A stretch of 6,709 nt of DNA from JBOFCO01 sp051646105 (GTDB taxonomy: Bacteria; Pseudomonadota; Alphaproteobacteria; Rhodobacterales; Rhodobacteraceae), in contig JBOFCO010000208.1 in the NCBI GenBank assembly GCA_051646105.1, positions 1 to 6,709 of the forward strand. Reading direction: 5' to 3'. Numbering within the stretch: the first letter of the stretch is position 1; each line of letters begins with the position of its first letter. The position numbers and the translations under genes are program-made. The notes under the pieces are model-generated. The model worked only from the letters and a program-made list of their open reading frames with translations, ran no database searches and was not told the origin of the DNA. Below are positions 5,086-6,709 of the stretch, piece after piece.

Positions 5086-6709
5086 TCAGGTCGCGGCAAC
5101 CCGTGTCCGGCCGCGCCCCCGGCGCCGCTCGCCTTCACGCTTGGGCAACGGGCGCGGTGCTTCGGTTCTGGCTGCGGCGTCCATCGCATCATCCAGCGAG
5201 AACGCAACAAAATCCGCCCCCGTCGCCTCGGCTTCGGCCAGCTTCGTGGGTGAGATGTTTTCCGGCAGCGACTGTTCCGGGTTGCGGGATGTCTCGTCGA
5301 TCTTCGGCATCTGCCACAACGCAAGCCCGACGCGCAGGTGCGGCTGCGCCTGTTTCAGTCGCCGGACGTGCAGCAGCGATGCGCGTGAAGGTGCAGGGTC
5401 CAGAAAACACAATACAACCGTTTCCCGCTGTGCCAGATCAAGTGACGGCAGGCGGGCGGGCGTAAGGGACTGGTGTTCCCTTGCTTCGGCCTCGGCCCCC
5501 TCGGCGGCCATTGCCTGCGCCAAAGCCTCTGCCGAAACGTCATCCAGCACGGACCTGCCGCCGATGCAAAGAACCTTTCGGCCCTCGGCGATCAGCGTCG
5601 GATGATCTTCGCCGTTGCTGTCGCCGTCAGCCTGGGTCTTGCGTGCCTCATCCAGTTCCTCGTCGACCACCGTCCCAAGATCGCGGATCATGCCACGCGC
5701 GACTTCGGCCAACTGCGTCCGACGTTCAACCCCCAACACCCCGCGCGACCAGTCGGTCTGCGCAAGGATCAACGCAGGCAGCACCGTTTCGTCGTAGTAA
5801 TCTGCAAGAAAGCTGTCTTCCAGTGCCTCCTCCGCGCGGAATGTGGTTTCGATCGTGTCGCCCGCCAGCCAGCGCTGGTACAGCCGAGCATGCGGCGACA
5901 ACACGGGTTCATCGCCAAACAGGATATCGAACAGTTCAAACTGCGGGATGTGCCGGCCGAGGACGACAAGACACACGGTCATCGGCGTCGAAAGGACCAG
6001 CCCGAGCGGCCCCCATATCCAGGTCCAGAAGATCGCTGAAACGATGATCGCCAGGGGCGAAACGCCCGTGCGCGACCCATAGACATAGGGTTCCACCACA
6101 TTCGATGTGATCAGTTCCACGGCAATGAACAGCGCCGCGGTCCACAGCAGCGCAGACCATTCCGGACTTACCGCAAAGGCCAGAAACAGCGGAAATGCCG
6201 CAGACAGCACCGAGCCGATATAGGGCACGAACCGCAGGACCAGCGTCAGCAATCCCCAGAGCGTCGCATTGGGAATGCCGATCAGCCAAAGCCCGATACC
6301 GATGGGCACGGCATAGATGACATTGACCAGCAGTTGCAGTGCCAGATACCTGGCAACACGCGATCCGGCATCCTCCAGCATCTGCGTGGTGCGGTGCAGG
6401 TCATTCGCGCCGATCAGACGGATAAAGCGATCGCGCAGCTCCTCTCGCTCCAGCAGCATGAAGATGACCACGACCAGCACCAGACCGGCTGTGGCAATCG
6501 GGCTGATCAGCGGCAGCACAAGATTTTGCAGCGTCTGCACGGCGGTCTGGCGTTCGACCACCTCGACCTTCAGAGGTTCCTTGATGCCAAGGGAGTTCTG
6601 GCCGGGTGGCGTCAGGATTCCATCGCCCGGCTGGGTCGGTTGCTCTGTCTGCCCGGCCGTTTCAGGCAATGCACCGCTGATCTGGTCGTTTATTGTCGCG
6701 AACATCCGG
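5086..6709 (-). CDS. AI-2E/PerM-family membrane protein with long C-terminal extension (partial, 5' end outside window)
   Basis: The reading frame is open to the right edge. The visible ATG at 6705 is internal, because the N-terminal membrane helices of the family are absent and a Pro/Gln-rich loop comes first. Numbering from that methionine, 539 residues are seen. A membrane helix lies at about 61-86, followed by FMLLEREELRDRFIRL (82-97). A hydrophobic block (119-250) carries the family motifs LRFVPYIGSVLSA (157-169), NVVEPYVYGSRTGVSPLAI (202-220) and WGPLGLVLSTPM (231-242). A helical cytoplasmic region (255-355), an alpha/beta domain (376-510) and a basic tail (518-535) follow. Family members export autoinducer-2 or act as ion antiporters, but most have no known substrate, and none can be assigned here. 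It converges on serS with 9 bp between stop codons. Confidence 0.92.
   Translation of the reverse strand, partial: RMFATINDQISGALPETAGQTEQPTQPGDGILTPPGQNSLGIKEPLKVEVVERQTAVQTLQNLVLPLISPIATAGLVLVVVIFMLLEREELRDRFIRLIGANDLHRTTQMLEDAGSRVARYLALQLLVNVIYAVPIGIGLWLIGIPNATLWGLLTLVLRFVPYIGSVLSAAFPLFLAFAVSPEWSALLWTAALFIAVELITSNVVEPYVYGSRTGVSPLAIIVSAIFWTWIWGPLGLVLSTPMTVCLVVLGRHIPQFELFDILFGDEPVLSPHARLYQRWLAGDTIETTFRAEEALEDSFLADYYDETVLPALILAQTDWSRGVLGVERRTQLAEVARGMIRDLGTVVDEELDEARKTQADGDSNGEDHPTLIAEGRKVLCIGGRSVLDDVSAEALAQAMAAEGAEAEAREHQSLTPARLPSLDLAQRETVVLCFLDPAPSRASLLHVRRLKQAQPHLRVGLALWQMPKIDETSRNPEQSLPENISPTKLAEAEATGADFVAFSLDDAMDAAARTEAPRPLPKREGERRRGRGRTRVAAT

Noticed and set aside
5067..5089. Possible hairpin CTGGT...ATCAG across the serS stop as a terminator
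   Set aside because: It has only five pairs including a G-T, a 12-base loop and no T-run, so it is not distinguishable from chance.
6703..6705. ATG at 6705 as the true start of the PerM-family protein
   Set aside because: The frame stays open to the window edge, and the family's N-terminal membrane helices are missing, so this methionine is internal.

Overview
The window is a housekeeping region of an alphaproteobacterium, most likely Rhodobacterales (Rhodobacteraceae). The grounds are the high G+C content, the style of the SecD, SecF, SerS and PerM-family proteins, and a four-gene minus-strand cluster yajC-secD-secF-Mth938-like gene. This assignment comes from recognising protein families; no search was run.

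Layout, left to right. Positions 1-179 hold the 3' end of an unrecognised plus-strand gene that runs in from outside the window. Convergent to it, on the minus strand, is a tight operon read from right to left: yajC (3566-3237), secD (3230-1566), secF (1555-563) and a small Mth938/NDUFAF3-like gene (556-197). The gaps between these genes are only 6, 10 and 6 bp. A 220-bp divergent intergenic region (3567-3786) follows. It holds the likely yajC and serS promoters and an extended imperfect palindrome at 3666-3716. serS (3787-5076, plus) encodes seryl-tRNA synthetase. It converges, 9 bp from stop codon to stop codon, on a minus-strand AI-2E/PerM-family membrane protein gene (5086 to beyond the right edge), whose 5' end is missing.

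How the genes work together: YajC, SecD and SecF form the accessory complex of the SecYEG translocon, which uses the proton-motive force to complete protein export. The Mth938-like protein is cotranscribed with them and may assist membrane-complex assembly. SerS charges tRNA-Ser. The PerM-family protein is an integral membrane transporter-like protein with a long cytoplasmic C-terminal extension.

I see no rRNA, tRNA, CRISPR array, insertion sequence or phage gene, and no new multi-gene system. The points most worth checking are the palindrome between yajC and serS, the Rossmann-like soluble domain at the C-terminus of the PerM-family protein, the link between the Mth938-like gene and the sec operon, and a local composition shift in the part of serS that encodes its tRNA-binding arm.
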